Shown in pieces: positions 25,770 to 34,977 of a stretch of DNA of 64,000 nt; positions within the stretch are counted from its first letter, which is position 1; every line of letters starts with the position of its first letter. Position numbers and translations under genes: made by a program. Source of the stretch: 4572-13 sp964594065 (lineage in GTDB: Bacteria; Planctomycetota; Phycisphaerae; Sedimentisphaerales; Anaerohalosphaeraceae); NCBI GenBank assembly GCA_964594065.1, contig CAZQKX010000015.1, positions 1-64,000 on the forward strand. Reading direction: 5' to 3'. The notes beneath the pieces were generated by a model. It saw nothing but the letters and a program-made list of their open reading frames with translations. It was not told where the DNA came from and did no database searches.

Positions 25770-28601
25770 ATGAAAATGTTTTTCTTGATTTGTTTAATCG
25801 GCATAATGAGTTTTTGGACCAGTGCAGTTTATGGCGAAACAATCTATGTCTCGCCAGTGGGTAATGATGCAAATCCCGGCACTTTACAAAAACCCATGAA
25901 GACCCTGGAAGCTGCCAGGGACAACGTGCGATCTCTGAGTTCAAAAGGAGGACACAAAATACTCCTTCGCGGCGGAACATACAGAATCCGCAAACCGTTT
26001 GAGCTTTCAAAAGCCGATTCAGGGATAAAGGGACATCCCAATATATACACCGCCTATAACGATGAAAAGGTTTATCTGATCGGAGCTGTCGATATCGCGC
26101 CACATTCTTTCAAGCCTGTAACGGATGCATCTGTGATAGAACGCTTAGGTCCAGGTGCTGCTTCAAAGATCCTGCAAGCAGACTTAAAAGCTGCGGGCGC
26201 TGAAATTTTTGATTCTTCAAATCCGCGTGTGACTCCTCCGGAATTGTTTTTTAACGATACAGCCATGCATATCGCCCGCTGGCCGAATACCGGCTACCTG
26301 CGAACCGGAAAAATCATTCACCCCGGCTCAATATTACGCTACTGGAAAGTCGACATGCAGCATCGTAAAGAGTATATCCCGCCGGAAAAGCGTGAAAATC
26401 CCCCCATTGGCGGTGTTTTCGTATATGAGAATGACCGCCCCTCACGATGGAAGAAGGCGTCAGATATAAAAATGTTCGGCTACTGGAAGTTTGACTGGTC
26501 GGACGAAACGGTTACGATCAAAAATATTGACACAAACAAGAAACAGATTGAAACGGTTCAACCGCATCAATATGGATATCATCCGAACAGGCGTTACTAT
26601 GTTTTTGATCTGCTCGAAGAACTGGATGTGCCGGGTGAATATTTTATCGATAAGACAAGTAGTACATTATATTTTTATCCCCCGGAACCGATCACAGAAG
26701 AATCAAATATACGCTTTTCTCAGCTTGATTCAAACATGATAACCGGCAAGGATATTTCCAATGTGATCTTTAAGAATCTCAATCTCCAGACAACCCGCGG
26801 CGGTTTTTTCAATATCAGCGGGTCTTCCAACCTCATCGCTGCCTGTACGATGCAAAACAGCGGCAGTAATGCCGCCCGGATTTCCGGAACAAAGAACGGT
26901 ATCGTTGCCTGTGACATTTCACATACAAACAGCGGTATCGCACTGTATGGCGGTGACCGCAAAACGCTCACACCGGCAGGAAATTATGCAAACAACAATC
27001 ACATTTATCATTTTTCGCGATTTGATAAAACCTATCGAAATGCAATATCCCTCAATGGTGTCGGAAATATCGCCAGCAACAATCGAATTCATAACGCAGT
27101 ACACGGGGCGATCAGTTTTTATGGTAATGACAACCAAATCCTCTATAATGAAATCTATGATATCTGCCAGAAAAGTGATGACGCTGCTGCATTGTATGCC
27201 GGCCGCAATGCGACCTTACGCGGCAATCTTATTAAAGGCAATTTCATTCATTCTATAAAAGGAATTCACGGTGGTTCGGTCGGTGTTTCCTGCATTTATC
27301 TCGATGACCTGTTCTGCGGTACGATAATGACTGAAAATATTTTCTATAATGCCCCGATCGGCTTGTTCTTAAATGGTGGTCGGGATAATATTTTAACGAA
27401 CAACATTTTTATTGATGTTGATAAAAGTGTCAGACTCTCTGATTGGGGTCTGCATCGTACACCTTACAGCGGTTACAATCCGGATTCACACTGCTACGGC
27501 ACAAAGCTCAATCCATCCTCATTCAAAAAGGTTCCGATAGTTTATAACAAGCCGCCATACACGAAATACCCGAATCTGGCCAACATCCTCGAAGACGAAC
27601 CCCGATGGCCAAAGTACAACCGCATCGAATGTAACCTGCTGTATCGCTCAGGTTTACCCTACCTGCATATCATGAATTCTATTCCCGGCAACAGGGAGAA
27701 GATCAAAAAAGACAATACCCTCCAAAACAATATCGTTGTTGACGATGATCCCGGTTTTACAGACTTGAAACACCTTAATCTGACCGCTCGAGAGCCCAGC
27801 GCAATCAGTAAAATAGTGCCGGAATTTACCGATATTCCTTTTGAAAAGATCGGCTTGAAAATTGACAAATACCGTAAGACGCTGCCGTTGAAAAGCCCAA
27901 TCATCGATCCGGCCGGCGGTACATTCTTCCGCAAAGTAAAAGTTTATCTGCGTCCGACATTCAGCGGTGTTAATAATGAAAAGTTAACTGTTCACTATAC
28001 GATTGACGGCTCCCAGCCAAATCGAAATTCACCCGTTTGTGACTCATTTATTACACTCGATCATTCAGCGACAGTCAAAGTTGTGGTATTTCCTCATGCA
28101 GAAGACAGCCCCCTGCAACCATCTTTTATTTCAACAGCGGACTTCCATGTTGAAACCGAACCCTACCTCAGCAATATGGTTTCGCTTGAGCATCACGCAC
28201 ATGGAAATCTCAAACGAGACATTAACTACAAAGGCAATGCACGCGTGTCGCTTCAGGGCGTAACCTATAAAAAAAGCCTCATGACATGTCCGGTTGCCGA
28301 GACAAAGATTGGTTATGTAATCTACGATCTCGCAGGCTTATCCGAATACAAAACATTTAAAGCCACTATTGGTATCGATGATTTTGTCGGCGACAGAGGC
28401 AGTTGTGAGTTTATCGTCCAAGGTTTCAAAGACGGTGATTACCGGCAGCTCTTCAAAAGCCTCATCATGAAAGGCAAAACCCCCGCCCAGTCAATTTCTA
28501 TTGATATTACCGGATGCACCAGGCTCAAGCTCATTGCAACAAACGGCCGGGACCACACCTATTCGGATCACGCCGTCTGGGCCGATGTCAGATTGGAATA
28601 G
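25770..28601 (+). CDS. Large secreted beta-helix protein with chitobiase-like and NPCBM-like domains
   Basis: 943 aa. Signal peptide in the first ~25 residues (MFFLICLIGIMSFWTSAVYG), then IYVSPVGNDANPGTLQKPMKT, the same opening as the protein at 11929. Residues ~310-560 form a right-handed beta-helix (NRIHNAVHGAISFYGN, NQILYNEIYDIC, MTENIFYNAPIGLFLNG, LTNNIFIDV). After ~690, DPAGGTFFRKVKVYLRP...VHYTIDGSQPN looks like a CHB_HEX_C-type domain, and the last ~140 residues ending HAVWADVRLE resemble the NPCBM carbohydrate-binding module. Likely an exported polysaccharide lyase or glycosidase. In-frame TTG at 25764 is the only longer alternative start. Confidence 0.85.
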   Translation: MKMFFLICLIGIMSFWTSAVYGETIYVSPVGNDANPGTLQKPMKTLEAARDNVRSLSSKGGHKILLRGGTYRIRKPFELSKADSGIKGHPNIYTAYNDEKVYLIGAVDIAPHSFKPVTDASVIERLGPGAASKILQADLKAAGAEIFDSSNPRVTPPELFFNDTAMHIARWPNTGYLRTGKIIHPGSILRYWKVDMQHRKEYIPPEKRENPPIGGVFVYENDRPSRWKKASDIKMFGYWKFDWSDETVTIKNIDTNKKQIETVQPHQYGYHPNRRYYVFDLLEELDVPGEYFIDKTSSTLYFYPPEPITEESNIRFSQLDSNMITGKDISNVIFKNLNLQTTRGGFFNISGSSNLIAACTMQNSGSNAARISGTKNGIVACDISHTNSGIALYGGDRKTLTPAGNYANNNHIYHFSRFDKTYRNAISLNGVGNIASNNRIHNAVHGAISFYGNDNQILYNEIYDICQKSDDAAALYAGRNATLRGNLIKGNFIHSIKGIHGGSVGVSCIYLDDLFCGTIMTENIFYNAPIGLFLNGGRDNILTNNIFIDVDKSVRLSDWGLHRTPYSGYNPDSHCYGTKLNPSSFKKVPIVYNKPPYTKYPNLANILEDEPRWPKYNRIECNLLYRSGLPYLHIMNSIPGNREKIKKDNTLQNNIVVDDDPGFTDLKHLNLTAREPSAISKIVPEFTDIPFEKIGLKIDKYRKTLPLKSPIIDPAGGTFFRKVKVYLRPTFSGVNNEKLTVHYTIDGSQPNRNSPVCDSFITLDHSATVKVVVFPHAEDSPLQPSFISTADFHVETEPYLSNMVSLEHHAHGNLKRDINYKGNARVSLQGVTYKKSLMTCPVAETKIGYVIYDLAGLSEYKTFKATIGIDDFVGDRGSCEFIVQGFKDGDYRQLFKSLIMKGKTPAQSISIDITGCTRLKLIATNGRDHTYSDHAVWADVRLE

Positions 28602-29438
28602 AAGCCCACGATACCATTGAATGTTAATTTCACCAGTTTTACATCTGTTATAGCTGAACGGGCAGCAGCTTCGGATCGTCATACCAATACCAGGTGTGTC
28701 CATAAATCTCGGGCGGGCGCTGGGGAGCGCCGGGATTTTCTGACCAGTTGCCTGTAGTCAGCGGTTTTTCAGCGGTGTAGTGAACATGAAGGATCCGAGG
28801 TGTTTGGCCATCCGTGTATCAGGAATGTCAAGGCCAGTCATCAGACTGATGCATGGGCGGCAATGCGTAAATGACCGGGCCGTCGGCCGCAAGCACATGC
28901 GGAATGACAACCCAGCGAAACTGGCAATATTTTCCTTTGATTCGGCAGACAAAGAATCTAGAAAGATCTTCTTAAAATCCAGACCCAACCAATCAGCGGC
29001 AACATCCACGCGCGTCAGACGCAGCTGTGTTTCCAGGTCTGGGCACTTCTGCATATAACGAGGCGCCAGGTCGTCAGTTTTATCCTGGACATGCCTGCTC
29101 CCCTCCTATTCAGATATATAACAAATTTGCCAAAAACTTTCAACAATTCGGACGGAGGGAAGGTGATTTCAGCATTTATCACCATTTGCGTCATCTTTCG
29201 GGGAAGATAAAAACCGTCTTTTCAGGCGTTAATGGTGCTTTCGTCGCGATATTGTGCTCGTTTTGAACGGCAGATGAACTTTATTTTATTTTTTTCGTGT
29301 ATTTGGTGTAACTTTAGCCGATAATATTCAGCAGTTAAAGAAGCATATTTTTTCATCTCTCAAAAATATTCTTCCACATTTTAATCAGATCGAGAGATAC
29401 AGTTAAACGGTCTAAAACAGGCCAAGGAGTAGTACAGT
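28602..29438. other. Intergenic region with decayed gene and cold shock leader
   Basis: About 840 bp. The left two thirds hold a frameshifted coding remnant on the minus strand (28648-29090). The right part (29100-29438) is AT-rich and should contain the promoter and long 5' leader of the cold shock gene, as is usual for that family; I could not fix the -35/-10 pair. Confidence 0.55.
28648..29090 (-). pseudogene. Decayed coding remnant, family not recognised
   Basis: Protein-like sequence on the minus strand that needs at least two frameshifts to read through. It starts in one frame (DKTDDLAPRYMQKCPDLE, then WLGLDFKKIFLDSL), continues in another (FRWVVIPHVLAADGPVIY, PPMHQSDDWP), returns briefly to the first (LDIPDTRMAKHLGSFMF) and ends in the second (HYTAEKPLTTGNWSENPG, PPEIYGHTWYWYDDPKLLP) at TAA 28648. 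The aromatic, acidic ending looks like the C-terminus of an exported enzyme. The 5' end is missing, with a stop in frame just upstream. I do not recognise the family. Confidence 0.6.
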
Positions 29439-29642
29439 ATGAGTACAGGTACAGTCAAATGGTTCAATGCAAGTAAAGGTTATGGTTTCATCACCCCCGA
29501 TGACGGTGGCAGCGATCTGTTCGTCCATCATTCAGAGGTCAAGGTTGAAGGCTATGCAACCCTCGATGACAACCAGAAAGTCACTTATGAAGTTGGCGAA
29601 GGCAAGAAAGGCCCGTGTGCAAACAACGTGCTCCCTGCCTAA
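29439..29642 (+). CDS. Cold shock domain protein
   Basis: 67-aa CspA-type OB-fold protein that binds single-stranded RNA/DNA and acts as an RNA chaperone. RNP1 is seen as KGYGFITP and RNP2 as DLFVHHSEV; start MSTGTVKWFNASKGYGF is typical. AAGGAG lies 9 nt before the ATG. A long AT-rich 5' region fits cold-regulated translation. Ends in a strong terminator. Confidence 0.96.
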   Translation: MSTGTVKWFNASKGYGFITPDDGGSDLFVHHSEVKVEGYATLDDNQKVTYEVGEGKKGPCANNVLPA

Positions 29643-29666
29643 GGCATACAGCAGGATTGAACTGAT

Positions 29667-29696
29667 AAAGGCTCTGCTTCGGCAGGGCCTTTTTTT
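29667..29696 (+). terminator. Terminator of the cold shock gene
   Basis: AAGGCTCTGC-TTCG-GCAGGGCCTT with a UUCG tetraloop (G-T pair in the stem) followed by seven T. Confidence 0.92.
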
Positions 29697-29755
29697 ATGT
29701 CATCAGTCTCCGAAACCTACGCCAATAATGCCGTCAACGGTGTATTTAGTTAGGC

Positions 29756-29783
29756 TGGACAAATGGAGAGAGATTGGTATAAT
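29756..29783 (+). promoter_or_regulatory. Promoter giving a near-leaderless transcript
   Basis: TGGACA, 16-nt spacer, perfect TATAAT at 29778-29783. Only 9 nt separate the -10 box from the ATG at 29793, so the transcript should begin at or within a few bases of the start codon. Confidence 0.6.
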
Positions 29784-29792
29784 GCCAAATGT

Positions 29793-30848
29793 ATGATGGA
29801 TCGGAAACTAAAAATCGCGGCAATCGGATTGACCGAACAGGCCGAGGGGCTACTGGATATCGCCTGGGAAAGCGAGTATTATACGATCGTCGCAGTCGGC
29901 GACGAACGTGCCGAACGTACGGAGATATTCGCCCGCAAATATGAATGCCAGGCCTTTACAGACCATCGTCAACTGATCATTCAGACTGATGCGGATTTTC
30001 TGCTGTTTGGCGGGCCGATCCATTTATGTGCTGAGTTTATCCGGCTGGGCATCCAACAAAAACGGCATATCTTAAAGACATTGCCCCCTGCTTTGAATTT
30101 TGAGCAGCTCGCTGAATTTTACCGCTCGGCCCAAAAAGAAAAAGTCTTGTTTCTGACACTTCAAAACGGCCGGTTCAGATTGCCGTTTGAGCATATCCGC
30201 GATTATTTATCAAAACCTGAGCCGGAACAATCGTGGCATTTGGTTTCGGCTGTTTGCCACAGGCCATTGGGGGAAATTGAGCCGAACAAACGATGGCTCA
30301 ATGACCCGACCACCGCCGGCGGCGGGGTTTTGCTGCAAAACTGTTATGATCTGATCGATGAACTGGTGCTTTGCTTCGGCCTGCCTCAACGGGTTTACGC
30401 ATTGACGGTCAATCAAGCTCCGGACAAAAGCCAGCGGTTGAGCCTGACCGAGGACACGGCGATCATTACGATGCAGTTTTCGGATAATCTGATCGCTCAA
30501 CTTTGTTCGAGCCGAACGCTGGGCCCGGCCCGGCGGCATTTGCGGGTGCATGGAAAACTTCAGCATTTAACCGCAACTGAAGAAGAAGTCGTGATTTATG
30601 ATAATTCAGGGAATTTGCTTGAAAAGCAGGATTACCCACAGGATAAGATCCCGTCAAATGAACGCATGTTCGAAAATCTGGCGTTAAGCCTGACTGACCC
30701 CAAGAATCACACACTATACCCTGAATACGGAAGTGACCTGCAAACATTTGCGGTGATCGAGGCGGCATACCTGTCAAACCGGACGGGCATGCCGGAAGAA
30801 CCATCGCGCATCCTGAATCTGGCAGGCTTTGATGGTTTTACCCAGTAA
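29793..30848 (+). CDS. Gfo/Idh/MocA-like oxidoreductase, cytoplasmic, degenerate active site
   Basis: 351 aa. Begins with a Rossmann-like strand (LKIAAIGLTEQAEGLLDIAW; the GxGxxG is altered) and a VAVGDE acidic end of strand 2. The usual EKP catalytic lysine motif is replaced by HILKTLPPALN, so oxidoreductase activity is doubtful, although a Lys remains nearby. The second half has the alpha/beta C-terminal fold (GGGVLLQNCYDLIDELVLCFG). No signal peptide. An in-frame ATG at 29763 would include the -10 box, so I take 29793 (ATGATG). No Shine-Dalgarno is seen. It is not in an operon. Confidence 0.7.
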   Translation: MMDRKLKIAAIGLTEQAEGLLDIAWESEYYTIVAVGDERAERTEIFARKYECQAFTDHRQLIIQTDADFLLFGGPIHLCAEFIRLGIQQKRHILKTLPPALNFEQLAEFYRSAQKEKVLFLTLQNGRFRLPFEHIRDYLSKPEPEQSWHLVSAVCHRPLGEIEPNKRWLNDPTTAGGGVLLQNCYDLIDELVLCFGLPQRVYALTVNQAPDKSQRLSLTEDTAIITMQFSDNLIAQLCSSRTLGPARRHLRVHGKLQHLTATEEEVVIYDNSGNLLEKQDYPQDKIPSNERMFENLALSLTDPKNHTLYPEYGSDLQTFAVIEAAYLSNRTGMPEEPSRILNLAGFDGFTQ

Positions 30849-30875
30849 TGTTTGTATGAATATCATAGATTTTCC

Positions 30876-30904
30876 TTGAAAGTCTTTGTTTTTTGTACTA
30901 TAAG
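30876..30904 (+). promoter_or_regulatory. Promoter of the rnf operon
   Basis: TTGAAA, 17-nt spacer, TATAAG at 30899-30904, just upstream of the RseC-like gene that opens the rnf unit. Confidence 0.65.
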
Positions 30905-30928
30905 CACGACTTTAATGTTTCGGCTGGC

Positions 30929-31234
30929 ATGAAAAATGACACAAATAATTGTTCGGGGTGCAGTCAAGAAGACCGATGTAGTCTGGTTTATGAGAAGCTG
31001 GGTCAGGTCAAAGGTTCCACTGTGGTCTGGAAAGTCATTTTGGCTTTTTTGCTCCCAATTTTCATATTCATCCTGTCTCTGGCCGGGGCAGATAGACTTT
31101 TCCGAGATCGATTTGAGGATAATATGTTAACAGTTGCCAGTTTTGCGGCCGCTTTGGTCGTCACGTTGGCTTTTGTCGTTTTAATTCGGGCCATCCGACG
31201 CCCATTAAAAAAAGAACACTGTAATAAAAGGTAA
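30929..31234 (+). CDS. RseC/MucC-like membrane protein heading the rnf operon
   Basis: 101 aa. A Cys-rich N-terminus (NCSGCSQEDRCS) precedes two membrane segments (KVILAFLLPIFIFILSLAGA and TVASFAAALVVTLAFVVLI) and a basic tail. This is the layout of SoxR-reducing-system/RseC proteins, which are often found with Rnf genes and may help assemble or regulate the complex; the usual N-terminal domain is shortened. The family call is mainly from topology and context. It ends 5 nt before rnfC. A longer in-frame start at 30893 overlaps the promoter and is rejected. Confidence 0.65.
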   Translation: MKNDTNNCSGCSQEDRCSLVYEKLGQVKGSTVVWKVILAFLLPIFIFILSLAGADRLFRDRFEDNMLTVASFAAALVVTLAFVVLIRAIRRPLKKEHCNKR

Positions 31235-31239
31235 GTTTC

Positions 31240-32613
31240 ATGGCGGAAATTAGCGGAAAATTTACATTTCCGGGCGGTACGCACCCGCCGGACAATAAGC
31301 ATTTTGGTGAACATTGCACCATCGAGACGGTACCGATCCCAAAACAGGTAGCGATTCTTCTAAGTCAGCACCTCGGGGCGGTTTGCGTTCCGACGGTCGG
31401 TAAAAAAGAGGTTGTTGAAACCGGACAGGTCATCGGCAAATCAGATGCTTTTGTTTCGGCCCCGATCCATTCACCGGTCAATGGAACCGTCAAAGATATC
31501 ACATTGCTGCCGCACCCGGTCATCGGACGCACAAAGGGTATTATCATCGACGTGGATGAGAACAACAACGATGTCAAAGAACCGGTCAGCCGCCAATTCG
31601 ACAAAACCTTTGATCCGAGTCAGTATACAGTCGAAGAAATCTGCAGTGCCGTGAAGGAGGCGGGCATTGTGGGCATGGGCGGTGCGGGATTTCCGACGCA
31701 GATCAAGATCGAGCCCAATCCGCGGCTGCCAAAAAAATTCCTGATCATCAATGCCTGTGAATGCGAACCGTTTATTACCTGTGACTATCGGATAATGCTG
31801 GAGTGGACCTGGCAGATGCTGGCGGGAATTCGACTGGCGGCAAAAGCAGCCGGCTGTGAAAAGATCCGCATCGGGATCGAGGATAATAAGCCGAAAGCGA
31901 TACAGGTTATCACCAATACCATAAAAGAACTCGGTGGCATCGGCGACATTCAGGTCGTTCCGGTCAAGACTAAATACCCCCAGGGCGGCGAGCGGCAACT
32001 GATTAAATCCGTTCTGGGTAAAACGGTTCCCACCGGTAGTATTCCGCCGACGATCGGAATATGCGTGCTGAATGTGGCAACGTGTGCTTCGATCGCCGAG
32101 GCGGTACTGATGGGCAACCCTTTGACACACCGTGTCGTCACGGTTGCCGGATGCGCGATTTCAAAACCCGGAAACTACTACGTTCCGATTGGAATGCGGG
32201 TGGAAGACCTTATTGCCCACTGCGGCGGTTTGAGCGAGTCAGCTGCTAAAGTGGTTCTGGGTGGTCCGATGATGGGGTTTGCTATCGCGGATCTATCGAC
32301 ACCTTTGACGAAAACAAGCGGGGCTTTAACCTTCCTGACCAAGGAAGCCGTTACACGAGCCAAATATGAAAAACGACAAACCCCCTGTATTCGATGCGGG
32401 CGATGTTTAGCGGTTTGTCCGGAACATTTGAATCCCACCCGGATCGCTCACGCTGTCAAGCATTTCAGAATGGACATCGCACAGGATTATTACCTGTCGG
32501 CGTGTATTGAGTGCGGATGCTGCAGTTATGTATGTCCGGCGAATATCGAACTGACTGGATATATCAAAACCGGCAAACTCTTGATGGCCCGCGCAAAGAA
32601 CCGGCTCGGGTGA
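31240..32613 (+). CDS. rnfC: Rnf complex subunit RnfC
   Basis: 457-aa peripheral subunit of the ion-translocating ferredoxin:NAD oxidoreductase, where NADH/FMN is bound. Seen: FPGGTHPPDNK at the N-terminus, the glycine-rich GIVGMGGAGFPT, INACECEPFITCDYR, YPQGGERQLI, and two 4Fe-4S sites CIRCGRCLAVCP and CIECGCCSYVCP. It opens the order C-D-G-E-A-B, the arrangement known from acetogenic clostridia. AAGG precedes the ATG. A heptamer array follows the stop. Confidence 0.96.
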   Translation: MAEISGKFTFPGGTHPPDNKHFGEHCTIETVPIPKQVAILLSQHLGAVCVPTVGKKEVVETGQVIGKSDAFVSAPIHSPVNGTVKDITLLPHPVIGRTKGIIIDVDENNNDVKEPVSRQFDKTFDPSQYTVEEICSAVKEAGIVGMGGAGFPTQIKIEPNPRLPKKFLIINACECEPFITCDYRIMLEWTWQMLAGIRLAAKAAGCEKIRIGIEDNKPKAIQVITNTIKELGGIGDIQVVPVKTKYPQGGERQLIKSVLGKTVPTGSIPPTIGICVLNVATCASIAEAVLMGNPLTHRVVTVAGCAISKPGNYYVPIGMRVEDLIAHCGGLSESAAKVVLGGPMMGFAIADLSTPLTKTSGALTFLTKEAVTRAKYEKRQTPCIRCGRCLAVCPEHLNPTRIAHAVKHFRMDIAQDYYLSACIECGCCSYVCPANIELTGYIKTGKLLMARAKNRLG

Positions 32614-32648
32614 CAGTTATCAGTAAGCAGTAAGCAGTTATCAGTGAA
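32614..32648. repeat. Heptamer tandem array between rnfC and rnfD
   Basis: Five consecutive 7-bp units (CAGTTAT, CAGTAAG, CAGTAAG, CAGTTAT, CAGTGAA) beginning directly at the base after the rnfC stop codon; only AAGGA and a few bases separate it from rnfD. Confidence 0.85.
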
Positions 32649-32669
32649 TAAGCTAAGGAATTTTATTCG

Positions 32670-33680
32670 ATGTTAAGTAAAATAACAGTATCACCGGCTC
32701 CGCATATCAGCCAGAAATTATCGACGCGTCGCGTGATGGGCGACGTTATCATCGGGCTGGCTCCGGCGATGGTTGCAGCGGTTTGGTTTTTTCGGGAAAT
32801 GGCTGCTGTGGTTTTAGTCAGTTGCGTTGCCTCCTGCATGTTCTTCGAATGGCTTTGTAACATCATTCGCAAGAAACCAAACTCATTGGGTGATTTGAGC
32901 GCTGTGTTGACCGGGATCATCCTGGCCCTGTCATTGCCGCCGACAGCACCGTGGTGGATGTGCGTTATCGGCAGCGGATTTGCGATTGTCATTTGCAAAA
33001 TGCTGTTCGGCGGACTGGGATCGAATATCTTCAACCCTGCAATGGCAGCTCGGGCGTTTCTGACGGCGTCGTTTGGTATGCTGATGACAACATGGACGGT
33101 GCCGGCACCGATTGATGCCCAGATGCCGACGATCAGTGCGACAAACACAGTCGCGGTCACGCAAGCAACGCCCCTGGCGTGGTGTAAATCCGCGATCAAG
33201 GGCAAAGCGAGTGTTGTGGAAGTCAATGGCATGTTAAAAGATACATTCTGGGGGAATGTCGGCGGATGCCTGGGTGAAACCAGTTCTTTTGCTCTGCTGA
33301 TCGGTGCGGTTTATTTGCTCTTGCGGCGAACGATCACATTCCATATACCGGCGGCGGTGCTGATATCTACTTTTGTATTCGCGGAAATCTTTTACCTGAT
33401 CGAGCCGGCAAGATACAGTGTTCCACTTATGCATTTATTTGGCGGGGGCATGCTGCTTTGTGCGTTCTTTATTGCCACTGACCCTGTGACCGCTCCGCTT
33501 TCAGCAAAAGGCATGTGGATCTTCGGCATCGGGGTCGGAGCATTGATCATGTTGATCCGTTTTGTCGGGGAGTACCCGGAGGGCGTGATGTACGCCATAC
33601 TAATTATGAATGCAGTATCGCCTTTGATCGATCGGGCCTGTAAACTCGTGCCGGCGGGAGGAAAACTCAATGTCGACTAA
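32670..33680 (+). CDS. rnfD: Rnf complex subunit RnfD
   Basis: 336-aa integral membrane subunit with about nine helices. It carries a covalent FMN on a Thr within TQATPLAW (the counterpart of the SGAT-type site), attached by ApbE. Also seen: GDLSAVLTGIILALSLPP and GSNIFNPAMAARAF, typical RnfD/NqrB signatures. It overlaps rnfG by 11 nt. AAGGA lies upstream of the ATG. Confidence 0.95.
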   Translation: MLSKITVSPAPHISQKLSTRRVMGDVIIGLAPAMVAAVWFFREMAAVVLVSCVASCMFFEWLCNIIRKKPNSLGDLSAVLTGIILALSLPPTAPWWMCVIGSGFAIVICKMLFGGLGSNIFNPAMAARAFLTASFGMLMTTWTVPAPIDAQMPTISATNTVAVTQATPLAWCKSAIKGKASVVEVNGMLKDTFWGNVGGCLGETSSFALLIGAVYLLLRRTITFHIPAAVLISTFVFAEIFYLIEPARYSVPLMHLFGGGMLLCAFFIATDPVTAPLSAKGMWIFGIGVGALIMLIRFVGEYPEGVMYAILIMNAVSPLIDRACKLVPAGGKLNVD

Positions 33681-34305
33681 TGACAAAAAGAATCCTATTC
33701 TGTTTTATCTGCAGGAAAGCTGGCTGCTCATGGTCGCAGCAATCATCTTTGGTGCCTTGCTGGCTTCGCTAAACTATGCCTGGCAGCCAAAAATCAAAAA
33801 TAACGAAATCGATAAGTTCAACCAACTGGCAGGCGGTCTGCTGACAGATGCAGCGTCCTTTGAAACCGTCTTGAAAAGTGTTCCGATCGATATCGGAAAA
33901 GGCAAAACATATAATGTTGTCGTCAAGAAAGCTCTGGGCAAAAATGACAATCTGGTTGGTTGGGCATTTATCTGCGAAGGAGCCGGATTTGCGGACAAAA
34001 TAAAGTTGGTTGTCGGCATTGATGCGGCATTTGAGACAATGGCGGGCTTCGGGGTTTTGAGCAGTAACGAAACACCGGGTTTTGGCGATAAGATCACAAT
34101 CAAAGACGGGTTTTATCAGAGCCAGTTCAAAGGAGCACCTGTCGGCGAGTTAAAGATCAGTAAAATCGGCGATGATGCAGTCATTGACAGTGAAATCATT
34201 GCTATCAGCGGTGCAACGGTAACCAGTGAAGCAGTTGTGAATACCTTGAATATGTTCCTGCTGCCGATAAAAGAGAAAATGAATGAAGAAGGACTGTTGA
34301 AGTAA
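33670..34305 (+). CDS. rnfG: Rnf complex subunit RnfG
   Basis: 211 aa with one N-terminal membrane helix (LLMVAAIIFGALLASL) and an extracytoplasmic FMN-binding domain. The flavinylation motif SGATVTS near residue 180 provides the Thr that receives FMN by phosphoester bond. ETPGFGDKI is also typical. GGGAGGA within the end of rnfD serves as its ribosome-binding site. Confidence 0.95.
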   Translation: MSTNDKKNPILFYLQESWLLMVAAIIFGALLASLNYAWQPKIKNNEIDKFNQLAGGLLTDAASFETVLKSVPIDIGKGKTYNVVVKKALGKNDNLVGWAFICEGAGFADKIKLVVGIDAAFETMAGFGVLSSNETPGFGDKITIKDGFYQSQFKGAPVGELKISKIGDDAVIDSEIIAISGATVTSEAVVNTLNMFLLPIKEKMNEEGLLK

Positions 34306-34327
34306 TAATCCAAAAAGGACCCAAGAT

Positions 34328-34951
34328 ATGTCCAACGAAACATCTTTAAATAAAACATTCTTCGCAGGTCTGTGGGATAACAACCCGGTCCTGCGGCTGT
34401 TATTGGGAATGTGTCCGACATTGGCGGTGACGGCAGCCGTTAAGCCGGCATTGACAATGGGTTTGAGCGTAGTGTTTGTTCTACTGTTCTCGAACATCGT
34501 CGTCAGTTCGATCCGGCATTTGCTCAAGCCGCACCTGCGGATATTGATCTTCACATTGACCATTGCGACGGCGGTCACGATTGCTGACTTGGCATTGAAA
34601 GCCTATCTGCCGGACATGAGCGCCAACCTGGGTCCGTATATCCCGCTGATCATCGTCAACTGTATTATCATCGGACGTGCTGAAGCGTGTGCGAGCAAGA
34701 ACGGGCTGGTGGTCAGTATCATCGATGCGCTGGGCATGGGTGCGGGCTTTACGATCACGCTGTGTTTGTTGGCGGGGATTCGCGAAGTGCTGGCAACAGG
34801 TATGATATTCGAAACGATTACCGTACTGAAACCAGTCGATGGCGGCGGCTGGTTTACGCCGTGGGCGGCAATGGGTATGCCGGTGGGGGCATTTGTGATG
34901 CTGGGTTTGATGCTGGGCGTGGTGAATATTCTCAGCAGGAAAACAGGTTAA
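34328..34951 (+). CDS. rnfE: Rnf complex subunit RnfE
   Basis: 207-aa membrane subunit of the NqrD/RnfE family with about six helices. Seen: GLWDNNPVLRLLLGMCPTLAVT, YIPLIIVNCIIIGRAEACA and LAGIREVLATG, matching known RnfE. It pairs with RnfA in the membrane; the two carry related Cys-containing half helices (GMCP and GICP) that hold the intramembrane iron centre. AAAGGA precedes the ATG. Confidence 0.95.
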   Translation: MSNETSLNKTFFAGLWDNNPVLRLLLGMCPTLAVTAAVKPALTMGLSVVFVLLFSNIVVSSIRHLLKPHLRILIFTLTIATAVTIADLALKAYLPDMSANLGPYIPLIIVNCIIIGRAEACASKNGLVVSIIDALGMGAGFTITLCLLAGIREVLATGMIFETITVLKPVDGGGWFTPWAAMGMPVGAFVMLGLMLGVVNILSRKTG

Positions 34952-34977
34952 AGTGCAGATTGTAAATTGAAAGAATA

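Noticed and set aside
28780..29058. A 92-codon plus-strand frame in the decayed region
   Set aside because: The minus strand gives more protein-like sequence across several frames, so this is its shadow.
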